Assembly: GCF_900105755.1 (NCBI RefSeq)
Contig: NZ_FNTQ01000001.1
Coordinates: 992,001-1,056,000, forward strand
Direction: 5' to 3'
DNA length: 64,000 bases
DNA from: Streptomyces sp. Ag109_O5-10
Lineage (GTDB): Bacteria; Actinomycetota; Actinomycetes; Streptomycetales; Streptomycetaceae
This document shows positions 1-8,984 of this stretch, one piece after another (positions within the stretch are counted from its first letter, which is position 1; each line of letters begins with the position of its first letter). The position numbers were made by a program, and so were the translations under genes. The notes under the pieces were generated by a model. It was not told where the DNA came from and did no database searches. It saw nothing but the letters and a program-made list of their open reading frames with translations.

Positions 1-1471
1 CGGGCACTTCACGCTGGTCCGGGAGACGCGGTACACCACCGGCATTCCCGCGGACCGGCTGGCCGAACTGACCCGGCTGGTCCGGGAGAAGGGCGCCGCC
101 CCCTGGCGGCCAGGGGCCCCCGAGGCGCTGGCCGCCGCGACGAACGGCGGGCTCGGCCCCCTCCAGGCCGCCGTACTGCTGGCCGGTCACCCGAACGCTC
201 CCGCCACGGAAGGGCTCGCGGCCGTCGGGCTGAAGCCCGGGCAGCGGACCTTCGGCGCACAGCTGCTGACCTCGCTGGGCCAGGACGAGCAGCGGGCACT
301 GCTCGGCGCGCTGCTGCCGGACGACCCGGCCGAGCTGTGGACGGCCGGCCCCGACACGGCGGCCGCGGGCCGGCTGTGGGCCGAGCGCCTCGGCACCCTG
401 GTACGTCTGCCGGAGGACCTCAGCACCGATCTCGCCGGCGTGGCGGCCGGTCACGCCGAGGCAGTGCTCAACCCCGCGCGCACCCCCTGGCTCGCCCGCA
501 CGACGGTGTTCCGGCCCGGCAAGGACGGCGACTTCGCACCGGCCGACCCGTCCGCGGTGCCCGGCTCGTACACCCTGGCGGGGGCCGTGGAGAGCCTGGC
601 CGCGCTGGCCTACGTGCTGCCCTACGGGCATCCGCTGCGGGCCGGGCTGCCGGACGGGCTCGGTGCGGTGCGCCGGCGGCTGGCCGATCCGGAGCTGCTG
701 CTCGACCTCGACCTGGAGTGGACGGAGAAGGGCGGACCGACCTCCGTGCAGTTGCGCAAGATCTTCGGCCTGCCCGAGACCGGCGGCGACGCGCACGGGC
801 TGACGAGGGCCGGGGACACGCTGGTGCTGCGCCCCTGGTACGAGGCCGCGGAACACGTGCTGCTCCGGCCGGCCGCGCTGAGCGGAGCCGACGACCCCGT
901 CTTCGGGCTCCTGGAGGGCCTGCTCGGCGAGGGGCGGGCGTCCCGGCTGCGGGCCGTCCGCACGCTCCTCGGCGACGACCTGGCCCGTGCCCTCGCGGCC
1001 GACGGTCCGGCCGGTCACGCCCAGGACCCCACGGCCTCCGTCCCCGCGCTGGTCGCGGAGGTCGCCGAGGCGCACGGTCTCGGCGCGGATGCGGCGGCGC
1101 TCTACCTCCAGGTGCTGGCGCTGCCGGACCCCACCGACCGCAACTGCGCACGCTGGACCGGCTGGAAGCCCGCCCGGATCAAGAAGACGCGCGCCGAACT
1201 GGCGGCGACCGGCCTCCTCGTCGAGGCGAAGCGCCCGCGGGCCGGCCGCACCCTTTTCCTGCCCGGCGGGTGGCGCGACCTCAGGGCTCCGGCCCTGCCG
1301 ACGGAGACCTGGAAGGAAGCCCTCTATCCCGTCTCCGACGGTCGCCGGACCGTCCCGCTGGTCCCGGTGCCGGAGCTGTTCGCCCGTGCCTGGGAGCGCG
1401 TGCGCACCGGGGATGCCCCCGCGTACGAACAGCTGACCACGCGGGCCACCCGTGGCGGCCGCCGCCGATGA
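1..1471 (+). CDS. C-terminal part of a large unrecognised protein (5' truncated)
   Basis: The frame beginning at base 2 is open from the window edge to TGA at 1469-1471, so about 489 residues of a longer protein are visible. I do not recognise the family. It is mainly Ala/Leu-rich helical sequence. Near the end, residues encoded around 1150-1270 (WKPARIKKTRAELAATGL, then a basic hairpin ending in FLPGGW) look like a winged-helix element. Its stop overlaps the ATG of the MoxR ATPase (ATGA at 1468-1471), so it is the upstream member of the same operon and probably a partner of the ATPase/VWA/SWIM set. In E. coli the analogous yeh locus also has a very large upstream protein (YehI, DUF4132), but I cannot establish homology from this piece. 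Confidence 0.75.
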   Translation, partial: GHFTLVRETRYTTGIPADRLAELTRLVREKGAAPWRPGAPEALAAATNGGLGPLQAAVLLAGHPNAPATEGLAAVGLKPGQRTFGAQLLTSLGQDEQRALLGALLPDDPAELWTAGPDTAAAGRLWAERLGTLVRLPEDLSTDLAGVAAGHAEAVLNPARTPWLARTTVFRPGKDGDFAPADPSAVPGSYTLAGAVESLAALAYVLPYGHPLRAGLPDGLGAVRRRLADPELLLDLDLEWTEKGGPTSVQLRKIFGLPETGGDAHGLTRAGDTLVLRPWYEAAEHVLLRPAALSGADDPVFGLLEGLLGEGRASRLRAVRTLLGDDLARALAADGPAGHAQDPTASVPALVAEVAEAHGLGADAAALYLQVLALPDPTDRNCARWTGWKPARIKKTRAELAATGLLVEAKRPRAGRTLFLPGGWRDLRAPALPTETWKEALYPVSDGRRTVPLVPVPELFARAWERVRTGDAPAYEQLTTRATRGGRRR

Positions 1472-2679
1472 CCACGATCCGCACCACCGCCCGCACCGCC
1501 GGAGGACCACCGCCGATGACCGTCAGCACCGCGCCCCTGCGTCAGATCGTCCCGCCGGAGGACAGGTACGCCACCGAGCTGGCCTTCCTCGCCGCGTACG
1601 ACGCCGGTCCGCGCCCGCCCGCCTGGCGGCTGACGCCCCGGGCCGTCGTCACCTTCGTGATGGGCAGTGGCGGCCTGGCGCTGCGGCTGCCCGACGACGC
1701 CGAGGTACCGGACGGCGTGCCGCGGCGACTCGTCGTGGAGGGCAAGTTCGTCGGCGACCGGGCCCTCGTCGAACGCTGTGTGGTGACCCTCGCCGGTGAG
1801 CGGGGACTGCTGCTGGTCGGCGAGCCCGGCACCGCCAAGTCGATGCTGTCGGAGCTGCTGTCGGCCGCGGTGTGCGGCACCAGCGGCCTGGTCGTGCAGG
1901 GCACCGCGGGGACGACGGAGGACCAGCTCAAGTACGGCTGGAACTACGCCCTGTTGCTCGCCCAGGGCCCGAGCCGCCAGGCCCTCGTGCCCTCGCCGGT
2001 CCTCACCGCGATGTCCCGGGGTGCCGTCGCCCGCGTGGAGGAGGTCACCCGCTGCCTCCCCGAGGTGCAGGACTCCCTGGTCTCGCTGCTGTCCGAGCGA
2101 CGCATCGCGGTGCCCGAACTGGCGGGCACGGAGGACGCGTTGGCGCATGCCGCGCCCGGGTTCACCCTGATCGCCACGGCCAACCTGCGGGACAGGGGCG
2201 TCTCCGAGATGTCCGCGGCGCTCAAGCGGCGCTTCAACTTCGAGACCGTGGGCCCGATTCCGGACCTCGACGCCGAGACCGCGCTGGTCCGCGGCCAGGC
2301 CCGGGCGTCGGTGGAGCGGGCCGGGGCGCCCTTCCAGGTCGACGACGCGGTCCTGGAGGCCCTGGTCACCGCGTTCCGTGACCTGCGCGAGGGACGGTCG
2401 GCGGAGGGCTGGGAGGTGGAGCGCCCGTCCACGGTGATGAGCACCGCGGAGGCGGTGTCGGTGGCGGGCGCGCTGGCCCTGGCGGCGGCCTACTTCCCCG
2501 GTGACCGCGACGTCCTCGGCCTGCTCCCCGGCCATCTGCTCGGCGTCGTACGCAAGGACGACCCCGCCGACGCGGCCCGGTTGCGCGGCTACTGGGACGG
2601 TCCGGTGCGGCGGCGCGCGGAGCAGGGCTCGGCGACCTGGCGCACGCTGTGGGACCTGCGCACGGTCCTGGAGGCGTGA
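1468..2679 (+). CDS. MoxR-family AAA+ ATPase (YehL-like)
   Basis: Predicted cytoplasmic AAA+ ATPase of 403 residues if the coupled ATG at 1468 is used. An in-frame ATG at 1516 gives a 387-residue product and is a real alternative, because the first 16 residues (TTIRTTARTAGG...) are low complexity. Walker A GEPGTAKS lies at about residues 118-125. A Walker B-like RVEEV follows, then the sensor 1 segment ATANLRDRG and an arginine-rich ALKRRFNF stretch. MoxR ATPases typically work with VWA-domain proteins as chaperone-like modules that remodel or load metal cofactors onto partners. The next gene encodes exactly such a VWA partner, 4 bases after this stop, which supports a shared complex. The client is unknown. 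Confidence 0.9.
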   Translation: MTTIRTTARTAGGPPPMTVSTAPLRQIVPPEDRYATELAFLAAYDAGPRPPAWRLTPRAVVTFVMGSGGLALRLPDDAEVPDGVPRRLVVEGKFVGDRALVERCVVTLAGERGLLLVGEPGTAKSMLSELLSAAVCGTSGLVVQGTAGTTEDQLKYGWNYALLLAQGPSRQALVPSPVLTAMSRGAVARVEEVTRCLPEVQDSLVSLLSERRIAVPELAGTEDALAHAAPGFTLIATANLRDRGVSEMSAALKRRFNFETVGPIPDLDAETALVRGQARASVERAGAPFQVDDAVLEALVTAFRDLREGRSAEGWEVERPSTVMSTAEAVSVAGALALAAAYFPGDRDVLGLLPGHLLGVVRKDDPADAARLRGYWDGPVRRRAEQGSATWRTLWDLRTVLEA

Positions 2680-2683
2680 CGTC

Positions 2684-5600
2684 GTGCCCGACTCCCCCGA
2701 GACGGCGCTGGCCGCGCTCACCGATCCGGCGGGTCCCTACCTGATCGGCGTACGGCACCACGCGCCCTCGCTGGCCGCCGCCGTACCGGCTCTGCTGGAC
2801 GCGGCGCAACCGGACGTGCTCCTCGTCGAGCTGCCCGCGGAGCTGCAGGAGTGGCTGCCGTGGCTGGCCCACGAGGAGACCCGGGCCCCGGTCGCCCTCG
2901 CCGCGGCACCGGCCGACGGCAGCGGCGGCCCGGCGTTCTATCCGTTCGCGGACTTCTCCCCCGAACTGGCGGCCGTGCGGTGGGCCGGGCGCGGCGGGGT
3001 GCCGGTGGTCGCCTGCGATCTGCCGATGGCGGACCGGGGCCGGCGGGAAGGAGAGCGTGCCGCCCAGGGGCCGGGCCGGCTGTCGGACGCGCTGCGTTCC
3101 CGGCTCACCGGCCGCCCCGGTGACGACCTCTGGGACCGCCTGGTCGAAGCGGTCGCGCCCGGTTCGCCACCGGAGGCACTACGGCGGGCCGCACTGCTGA
3201 CGGGCTGGGCGCTGCGCGAGGAGTCGGCCGTGTCGGAGGTGGATCTGCGGCGGGAGGAGTGGATGCGCTCCCGGCTGGCCGAGGCCACGGGGAACGGTGA
3301 GCGGGCGGCCGCAGTGGTCGGTGCCTTCCACGCTCCGGCACTGATGCGCCCCTTCAGGGGCGCGGGGAACCGCGCGCCGAGCCCCCACCCGCCCGCACCC
3401 GAGTGGACGACCTCCCTCATCCCCTACACCTACGCCCTCCTGGACGAGCGCTCCGGCTACCCGGCCGGAATCCGGGACCCCGAATGGCAGCACATGGTCC
3501 TTGAAGCAGCCGGTGAACCCGGCGCGCTGACGGACGTGCTGACGCGCACGGCCGTCCGCATCTGCGCCGAACTCCGCGGCCTCGGCCACCCCTCCGGCCC
3601 CGCCGACGCCCGCGAGATCACCCGCCTCGCCGGAGACCTCGCCCGCCTCCGCGGCCTGCCCGCCGCGGGCCGCGGCGAGTTGGTCGAGGCGACGCAGACC
3701 GTGCTGGCACAGGGCGAGCCCCACGGCCGGGGCCGGGCGGTGGCGAGGGCGATGGAGACCGTCCTGGTCGGCACCCGCGTCGGCCGGCCCGCGCCGGAGG
3801 CGCCCCGCAGCGGTCTCGCCCCCGCCGTCGAGACCGAGCTCACGACGCTCGGCCTGCCCGGTCCGGCGGACACCGGGTCCGCCGTCAGGGACCTCCGGCT
3901 CGACCCTCTCCGCTCGGACCTCGACCGGCGCCGCGAACTGCTGCTGCGCCGCCTGGCGTTGTGCTCCGTGCCGTACGCCGAGCCCAGGCCGGTGACCGGG
4001 ACCGGCGGGGCCGACGCGCTCACCTCGCGCTGGGAGGTGCGCTGGACCCCGGCGACGGCCGCGATGCTGACGGCGGCCGGGGTCCGCGGGGTCACCCTCG
4101 CCCAGGCGGCCGAGGGCCTGCTGCGCGAGCGGAGCCGCAAGGAGCGGGATGCGGGCGGGCCGACCGCGGCGCAGGTGCTCGACGGCCTGGAACAGGCGGC
4201 GCTCTGCGGCCTGCCCGGCCTCGTCGACGAGCGGCTCGGCGACACCGCCGAGGTGCTCCCGGACGCCGGTACGCTGCCCGAACTCCTCGCGGGGCTGGCC
4301 CTGCTGGACCGGCTGCGGAGCGGGCACATCGCCGGTCCTGACGCGGACGGGGACCGTATCGCCAGGTCCGTCGCCGTGGCGGAGCTGCTGACGGCGGCCG
4401 CGGTGCGCCAGGTCGACGGCCTGACCGGTTCCGAGGACCCGGCCGACGCCCGCGCCCTGCTCGAACTCGCGCACCGCGCCGACCTGTCGGGCGGCATCCG
4501 GCTCGCCGACGCCCTGGCCCGGCTGGCCGCCGGCGGCTCCCCGTTGATGCGGGGCGCCGCCGGAGCCGTCCGCGTGCTGCTCGGCCAGGAGGATCCGGGG
4601 GCGCTTGGCGACCGGGTGGCCTCCTGGGTGGACGGGGCGGTCGACGCCGAGTCGCGGTCCGCGCTCACCGCTCGGCTGACGGGGTTGCTGACGGCGGCCG
4701 GACGGTTGCTGGCGGCGGCCGTACCGGCGTTGGAGCCCCTGGTCGAGCGGGTGTCGGAGCTGTCCGACCAGGACTTCCTGGACCGGCTGCCGGCCCTGCG
4801 CGGTGGTTTCGACACGCTGAGCCCGGCCGACCGCGAGCGGCTGCTGTCCGCGGTCGAGGAGCGGCTCGCCGTCGACCGGGTGGCCGACACCGGAGCCGTC
4901 GACCCGGCCGCGCTGGCCGCCTGGACCCGAGCGGACCTGGCCGCTCGCGCTTCCCTGCGCGTGCTCGGCCTGCTGCCGCCGCCGCGCACGGATCGGGAGA
5001 CCGAACAGGTCCGGCCCGTGGCGGTCCGGCCGGAGCGCCGGCTGGCCCCCGCCGACCGCTGGCGTCTGCTGCTCGGCCGCCGCGCCGACCGGCTCCCGAC
5101 GTCGGCACGCGCCTTGGCCACCGCGCTCGACGAGCTGTACGGCCGCGGACACGGCGAGGGCAGCCGACGCGACGTCGACGGCACGGGCGGCGGGCGCGAG
5201 GCGTCGTACCCCGGGGTGCGGGAGTGGTCGGAGGAGCTGGCGGCGCTGTTCGGTCCGGGCATCCGGGAGGAGGTGCTGGCAGCGGCCGCCGCGACGGGAC
5301 GGCAGGACGTGCTGGCCGAGCTGGACCCGGACGGCGTACGGCCCTCCGTGGACCTGCTGCGGTCGGTGCTACGGCACGCGGGCGGGCTGCCCGAGGCACG
5401 GCTCGCCGCGCTGCGCCCGCTGGTCCGGCGTCTGGTGGACGCGCTGACCCGGGAGCTGGCGACCCGGCTGCGTCCCGCGCTGCACGGAAGCGTCCTGCCC
5501 CGGCCGAGCCGGCGCCCGGGCGGCGGCCTGGATCTGCCGCGCACGCTGCGGGCCAACCTGGCCACCGCCCGCCGGGCGGCCGATGGCACCGTCCGGGTGA

Positions 5601-6139
5601 TCCCGGAGCGCCCGGTCTTCCGGGCCCGGGCCCGGCGCGCCGCCGACTGGCGGCTGATCCTGGTCACGGACGTGTCCGGGTCCATGGAGGCGTCGACGAT
5701 CTGGGCGGCGCTGACCGCCTCGGTGCTGGCCGGGGTGCCGACCCTGTCCACGCACTTCCTCGCGTTCTCCACCGAGGTCGTCGACCTCACCGGGCACGTC
5801 GACGATCCGTTGTCGCTGCTCCTCGAGGTGAGCGTCGGCGGCGGCACCCATATCGCGGCCGGGCTGCGGCACGCGCGCGAGCTGGTCACGGTGCCGTCCC
5901 GCACGCTCGTGGTCGTGGTGAGCGACTTCGAGGAGGGCTATCCGGTCGGCGGGCTGCTGGCCGAGGTCAGGGCGCTGGTCGGGGCGGGCTGCCAGGTCCT
6001 GGGCTGCGCGAGCCTCGACGACTCGGGACGGCCCCGCTACTCCACCGGTGTCGCCGGGCAGCTGGTCGGCGCCGGGATGCCGGTCGCCGCCCTCAGCCCG
6101 CTCGAACTCGCCCGCTGGGTCGGGGAGAAGATCGCATGA
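2684..6139 (+). CDS. DUF5682-like / VWA-domain fusion protein
   Basis: A 1151-residue protein from GTG 2684, chosen because it sits 4 bases after the ATPase stop and leaves no gap. The N-terminal third starts with GPYLIGVRHHAPSL, then DVLLVELPAE and later VVGAFHAPAL, the His/Glu pattern I associate with DUF5682. A long helical middle follows. The last 160 residues are a von Willebrand A domain with a full MIDAS: DVSGSM at about 996-1001, the GGGTHI threonine and VVSDF. In E. coli the corresponding pieces, as I recall, are two proteins (YehM about 760 residues, YehP about 380), so this looks like a fusion. The MIDAS suggests metal-dependent binding to partners, with the MoxR ATPase as motor. 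The stop overlaps the next ATG. Function beyond this is unknown. Confidence 0.88.
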   Translation: MPDSPETALAALTDPAGPYLIGVRHHAPSLAAAVPALLDAAQPDVLLVELPAELQEWLPWLAHEETRAPVALAAAPADGSGGPAFYPFADFSPELAAVRWAGRGGVPVVACDLPMADRGRREGERAAQGPGRLSDALRSRLTGRPGDDLWDRLVEAVAPGSPPEALRRAALLTGWALREESAVSEVDLRREEWMRSRLAEATGNGERAAAVVGAFHAPALMRPFRGAGNRAPSPHPPAPEWTTSLIPYTYALLDERSGYPAGIRDPEWQHMVLEAAGEPGALTDVLTRTAVRICAELRGLGHPSGPADAREITRLAGDLARLRGLPAAGRGELVEATQTVLAQGEPHGRGRAVARAMETVLVGTRVGRPAPEAPRSGLAPAVETELTTLGLPGPADTGSAVRDLRLDPLRSDLDRRRELLLRRLALCSVPYAEPRPVTGTGGADALTSRWEVRWTPATAAMLTAAGVRGVTLAQAAEGLLRERSRKERDAGGPTAAQVLDGLEQAALCGLPGLVDERLGDTAEVLPDAGTLPELLAGLALLDRLRSGHIAGPDADGDRIARSVAVAELLTAAAVRQVDGLTGSEDPADARALLELAHRADLSGGIRLADALARLAAGGSPLMRGAAGAVRVLLGQEDPGALGDRVASWVDGAVDAESRSALTARLTGLLTAAGRLLAAAVPALEPLVERVSELSDQDFLDRLPALRGGFDTLSPADRERLLSAVEERLAVDRVADTGAVDPAALAAWTRADLAARASLRVLGLLPPPRTDRETEQVRPVAVRPERRLAPADRWRLLLGRRADRLPTSARALATALDELYGRGHGEGSRRDVDGTGGGREASYPGVREWSEELAALFGPGIREEVLAAAAATGRQDVLAELDPDGVRPSVDLLRSVLRHAGGLPEARLAALRPLVRRLVDALTRELATRLRPALHGSVLPRPSRRPGGGLDLPRTLRANLATARRAADGTVRVIPERPVFRARARRAADWRLILVTDVSGSMEASTIWAALTASVLAGVPTLSTHFLAFSTEVVDLTGHVDDPLSLLLEVSVGGGTHIAAGLRHARELVTVPSRTLVVVVSDFEEGYPVGGLLAEVRALVGAGCQVLGCASLDDSGRPRYSTGVAGQLVGAGMPVAALSPLELARWVGEKIA

Positions 6140-7941
6140 GCACGAGTACGGAACGGGAGCTGCCCGCCGTCGCCCCGGCCGTGACGGCCGAGCTGGTCGC
6201 GGCCCTCTCCCCCCGGTTGCGCAAGCGGCTGGACGCGGGCGTCGCCAAGCTGGCGGACCGGCCGGTCGTGCGCGACGGCGACACCGTGCGGATCGCCGTC
6301 GACGACGAGGGCTCCGAGCTCGAACTGCACGCCCCGGAGGGCGTCGTGGCCGACGCGGCAGCCATCCGATGCGGCTGCCTGCTGGCCCCGGACTGCCTGC
6401 ACCGCGCGGCGGCGGCCTCGGCCGCACCGGTGGCGGACGTCTCCGCGGACACGGCGAGCGCACGAGGCGCGGACCGGACGGCGGGCGTGGGAGCCACCGC
6501 GGCCACCGAGCAGCCGGCGCCCCTCTCGGGTGCCCGTGCGGTCCCCGTCCTCGACGAGTCCGCGACGCCCCCGCAACTCGCCGCGGCCCACGCCGTTTTC
6601 GACGCCGTGGCCGCCGTGCTCGACGCCGGTACGGACGGCTCCGGTGCCGTGCTCCAGGCCGAGTTGCTGCGGGCGGCGCACACCGCGCGCCTGGCGGGTC
6701 TGCCCCGGGCGGCCGCGGCCGCGGTCTCCGTGGTCACCGCGGTGCGCGCGGCCCGCGCGGCCGACCCGGCGTTCCGGCTCGCCGAACTCGTCGGCGCCAT
6801 GTCGGAGGCCCTGTTCGTGGCCCATCGGCTGCCGCATGCCACCGGTGCCGAGCCGGCCGGGCTGCGCGGCACGGTACGGCAGCCGTACACGCCGGAAGGT
6901 TCGCTGCGGCTGTACGGCCTGTTCTCGGAGCCGGTGCTCACCGCGAGCGGCTACGCGGGGGCCGTCACCTGGACCGCCGACGCCGAGGGGCGGCTGTACA
7001 CGGTCTCGGACGTGGCGCCGGGCGGTGCGGGCCGGGCGGTGGGCGCCGCCGACCGGGCCGTACGCATCGGGGACACGGCGCTCACCCACCGCGAGCTGGC
7101 ACGGGCGGGACTCGCGGTGTCGGGGGCGACGGTGTCGCCGACCGGGCGGCTGGGCGCCGGCGCGGGGGTTCGGGCGGTGCGCGCGTCCGGGGCCGGGTGG
7201 CGGGCCGAGCCGCTGGACCGGTTGTGGGCGGTGCCGGTGGCCGAGCAGGTCGGACGGGCCCTGGGCGGCGGCCACGAGCTGCTCTTCCTGGAAGTGACGC
7301 CGGTCGGCGCGGTGCGCGAGGCGGCGGGCGACTGTCTGCTGGCCGACTGCGGCGGGCTGCCGTTGCGGCTGACGGCGGCGCACGACCATCCGGCGCTCCC
7401 GCACCGCGACAACCTGCGGCTGCTGGCCGCCGCGCGGGGCAGCCGGCTGCGGGTGATCGCACGCCTCGTCGCGGCCCCGCACGCCCGTGCCCAGCTCCTC
7501 GCGACGGAGCACCCCATGAGTGCCGGGAGCCGTGTCGACGTGGGGCTCGACCGGCTCCAGCACGCGGACCTGCCGGCTCCGGCGTCGCCGTCCGCCGCAC
7601 CGGTGGCATCGGCCGTACCGGTCCACGCGGAGCGCACTCCCGACGAGGCGCCCCTGCATCTGCTGCGCCGCCGGATCGAGCAGGCGGCTTCGGGCGGCCG
7701 GCGCGTACTGGCCTTCCCGGGTGACTCCGCGGCCGACGCGCGCCGGCTGCGCCGGCACGGTCTGGGTACGGCCGGCGATATCCTCGACGGGTTGCTCGCC
7801 GCGGCCGCGGAACGCTCGCGCGACGCCTTCGGCCGTCTCCTTCCGGCGGACACCGGCCGCTTCGCCCGGGCCTGGCTGACCGCGGCGCGCTACACGGACG
7901 AGGTCGACCGGGTACTCTGTGCGGCCGCCTGGGGCGGCTGA
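6136..7941 (+). CDS. SWIM zinc-finger protein (YehQ-like)
   Basis: A 601-residue protein whose ATG at 6136 overlaps the preceding stop (ATGA), indicating translational coupling. Residues 79-89 read CGCLLAPDCLH, a C-x-C-x5-C-x-H SWIM zinc finger, which in this family is placed N-terminally and binds nucleic acid or protein. The rest is long, Ala-rich and without a motif I recognise. SWIM proteins next to MoxR and VWA genes recur in bacteria and are the last member of the yehL-yehQ type set. It probably supplies the recognition arm of the module. The family is fairly certain, the role is inferred. Confidence 0.85.
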   Translation: MSTSTERELPAVAPAVTAELVAALSPRLRKRLDAGVAKLADRPVVRDGDTVRIAVDDEGSELELHAPEGVVADAAAIRCGCLLAPDCLHRAAAASAAPVADVSADTASARGADRTAGVGATAATEQPAPLSGARAVPVLDESATPPQLAAAHAVFDAVAAVLDAGTDGSGAVLQAELLRAAHTARLAGLPRAAAAAVSVVTAVRAARAADPAFRLAELVGAMSEALFVAHRLPHATGAEPAGLRGTVRQPYTPEGSLRLYGLFSEPVLTASGYAGAVTWTADAEGRLYTVSDVAPGGAGRAVGAADRAVRIGDTALTHRELARAGLAVSGATVSPTGRLGAGAGVRAVRASGAGWRAEPLDRLWAVPVAEQVGRALGGGHELLFLEVTPVGAVREAAGDCLLADCGGLPLRLTAAHDHPALPHRDNLRLLAAARGSRLRVIARLVAAPHARAQLLATEHPMSAGSRVDVGLDRLQHADLPAPASPSAAPVASAVPVHAERTPDEAPLHLLRRRIEQAASGGRRVLAFPGDSAADARRLRRHGLGTAGDILDGLLAAAAERSRDAFGRLLPADTGRFARAWLTAARYTDEVDRVLCAAAWGG

Positions 7942-8033
7942 CCGGGCACGGCGACGACCGGATGCGGGCCGCCGCTCCCCCGTGCCGGCGGCCCGCGTGA
8001 CCGGAGTCGTCGCATCCGGTGCCGGTGCCCGGT
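7941..8033. repeat. nested inverted repeats after the SWIM gene
   Basis: Three sets of perfect arms nest here: 7941-7949 with 8025-8033 (9 bp), 7958-7966 with 8011-8019 (9 bp) and 7964-7974 with 7986-7996 (11 bp, loop of 11). The middle and inner stems share 7964-7966, so they partly compete. The site lies between the end of the four-gene operon and the LuxR gene, so a terminator is the simplest role. No U-tract follows, as is usual in Streptomyces. Confidence 0.6.
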
Positions 8034-8105
8034 TGAAGCATGCGGCACCCGGCCGTCGCCTGGGTATGCGTAGAACTGCGTAGGGGCACGAGCGGAGAGG
8101 AACAC

Positions 8106-8984
8106 GTGGTACACGGGCTGGACAGGGCCTACGAACGCCTCACCGGACTGGCCGTCGCCGCGCTCAACGAACGCGAGCCCGAGCGGCTCTGGCCGCTGCT
8201 GGCCGACGCCGTGACCGGCCTGTGCGACGGAGAGACGCTGATCTACAAGCTGGACGACTGGAGCGAGGGCGAGGGCACGCTCGGCATGTCGCCCGCCGCC
8301 ACCTACGCGTTGGACCGGCTCGGCGACGAGGCGCTGGGGGTGCTGCGCTCCGGCTACCCCTTCGCCCGCCACTACGCGGCCGGCCCCGGCCGTGCGCCGG
8401 TGACGGCCCGTCGGCTGGCGGGGCGGGCCTGGCCGGTGAGCGAGACCGCGCGAGTGCTCGGCGACGGCCTGGACCTGAACCAGGTCCTGGCGCTCCCGCT
8501 GCCCGGTACCGTCGCGCCGATCACTGGCTGCCTGGTCTACCGCTCCGGCGCGGACTTCACCGACGACCACCTGCGGATCGCCGAGCGCGCCCAGCCGGTG
8601 CTGGCCGCCGTCGAGCAGCAGCGCCGGCTCCTGGAACAGTGGCGCCGGTCGTCGGCGCCGGCCGGTGCGGCGGAGGAGAGCGCGGCGGAGTGCGCGCTGA
8701 CGCCCCGGGAGCTCACCGTCCTCCTCCTGCTCACCGACGCCCTGACCGCCGACGCGATCGGCCGTCGGCTCGGCATCTCGGCGCGCACGGTGCACAAGCA
8801 CGTCGAGAACATCTACCGCAAGCTCGGCACCCGCGACCGCCTCGCCACCGTCCTGCACGCCCAGCGGCTGGGGCTGGTTCCGGCGCTCGGTCCGGCCCGG
8901 TCCGGAAGGCGGCCGGCGGCCGGGAAATCCGGTGGACAGCGCCGTCGTCCGCCCGGCACAGTGGCCGCCCGTGACGACCAGTGA
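8106..8984 (+). CDS. LuxR-family transcriptional regulator
   Basis: A 292-residue regulator. GTG 8106 was chosen over the upstream ATG 8040 because GGAGAGG at 8095-8101 is well placed. The N-terminal 200 residues resemble a GAF/PAS-like sensor without clear ligand motifs. The C-terminus carries a LuxR helix-turn-helix: LTPRELTVLLLLTDALTADAIGRRLGISARTVHKHVENIYRKLGTRDR spans about residues 198-245. There is no receiver domain, so it is not a standard response regulator. The start of the methyltransferase gene overlaps its 3' end by 14 bases, so the two are co-transcribed and the regulator may control its own operon. Confidence 0.88.
   Translation: MVHGLDRAYERLTGLAVAALNEREPERLWPLLADAVTGLCDGETLIYKLDDWSEGEGTLGMSPAATYALDRLGDEALGVLRSGYPFARHYAAGPGRAPVTARRLAGRAWPVSETARVLGDGLDLNQVLALPLPGTVAPITGCLVYRSGADFTDDHLRIAERAQPVLAAVEQQRRLLEQWRRSSAPAGAAEESAAECALTPRELTVLLLLTDALTADAIGRRLGISARTVHKHVENIYRKLGTRDRLATVLHAQRLGLVPALGPARSGRRPAAGKSGGQRRRPPGTVAARDDQ

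Noticed and set aside
9..299. Minus-strand open frame at the window edge
   Set aside because: It is Arg/Pro-rich and opposite the open plus-strand frame that continues into the first gene.
3179..5152. Long antisense open frame (about 650 codons) inside the DUF5682/VWA gene
   Set aside because: It is a GC-bias shadow: Gln/Gly/Arg-rich, no family motif, no ribosome site, and it lies fully opposite a gene with intact domains.
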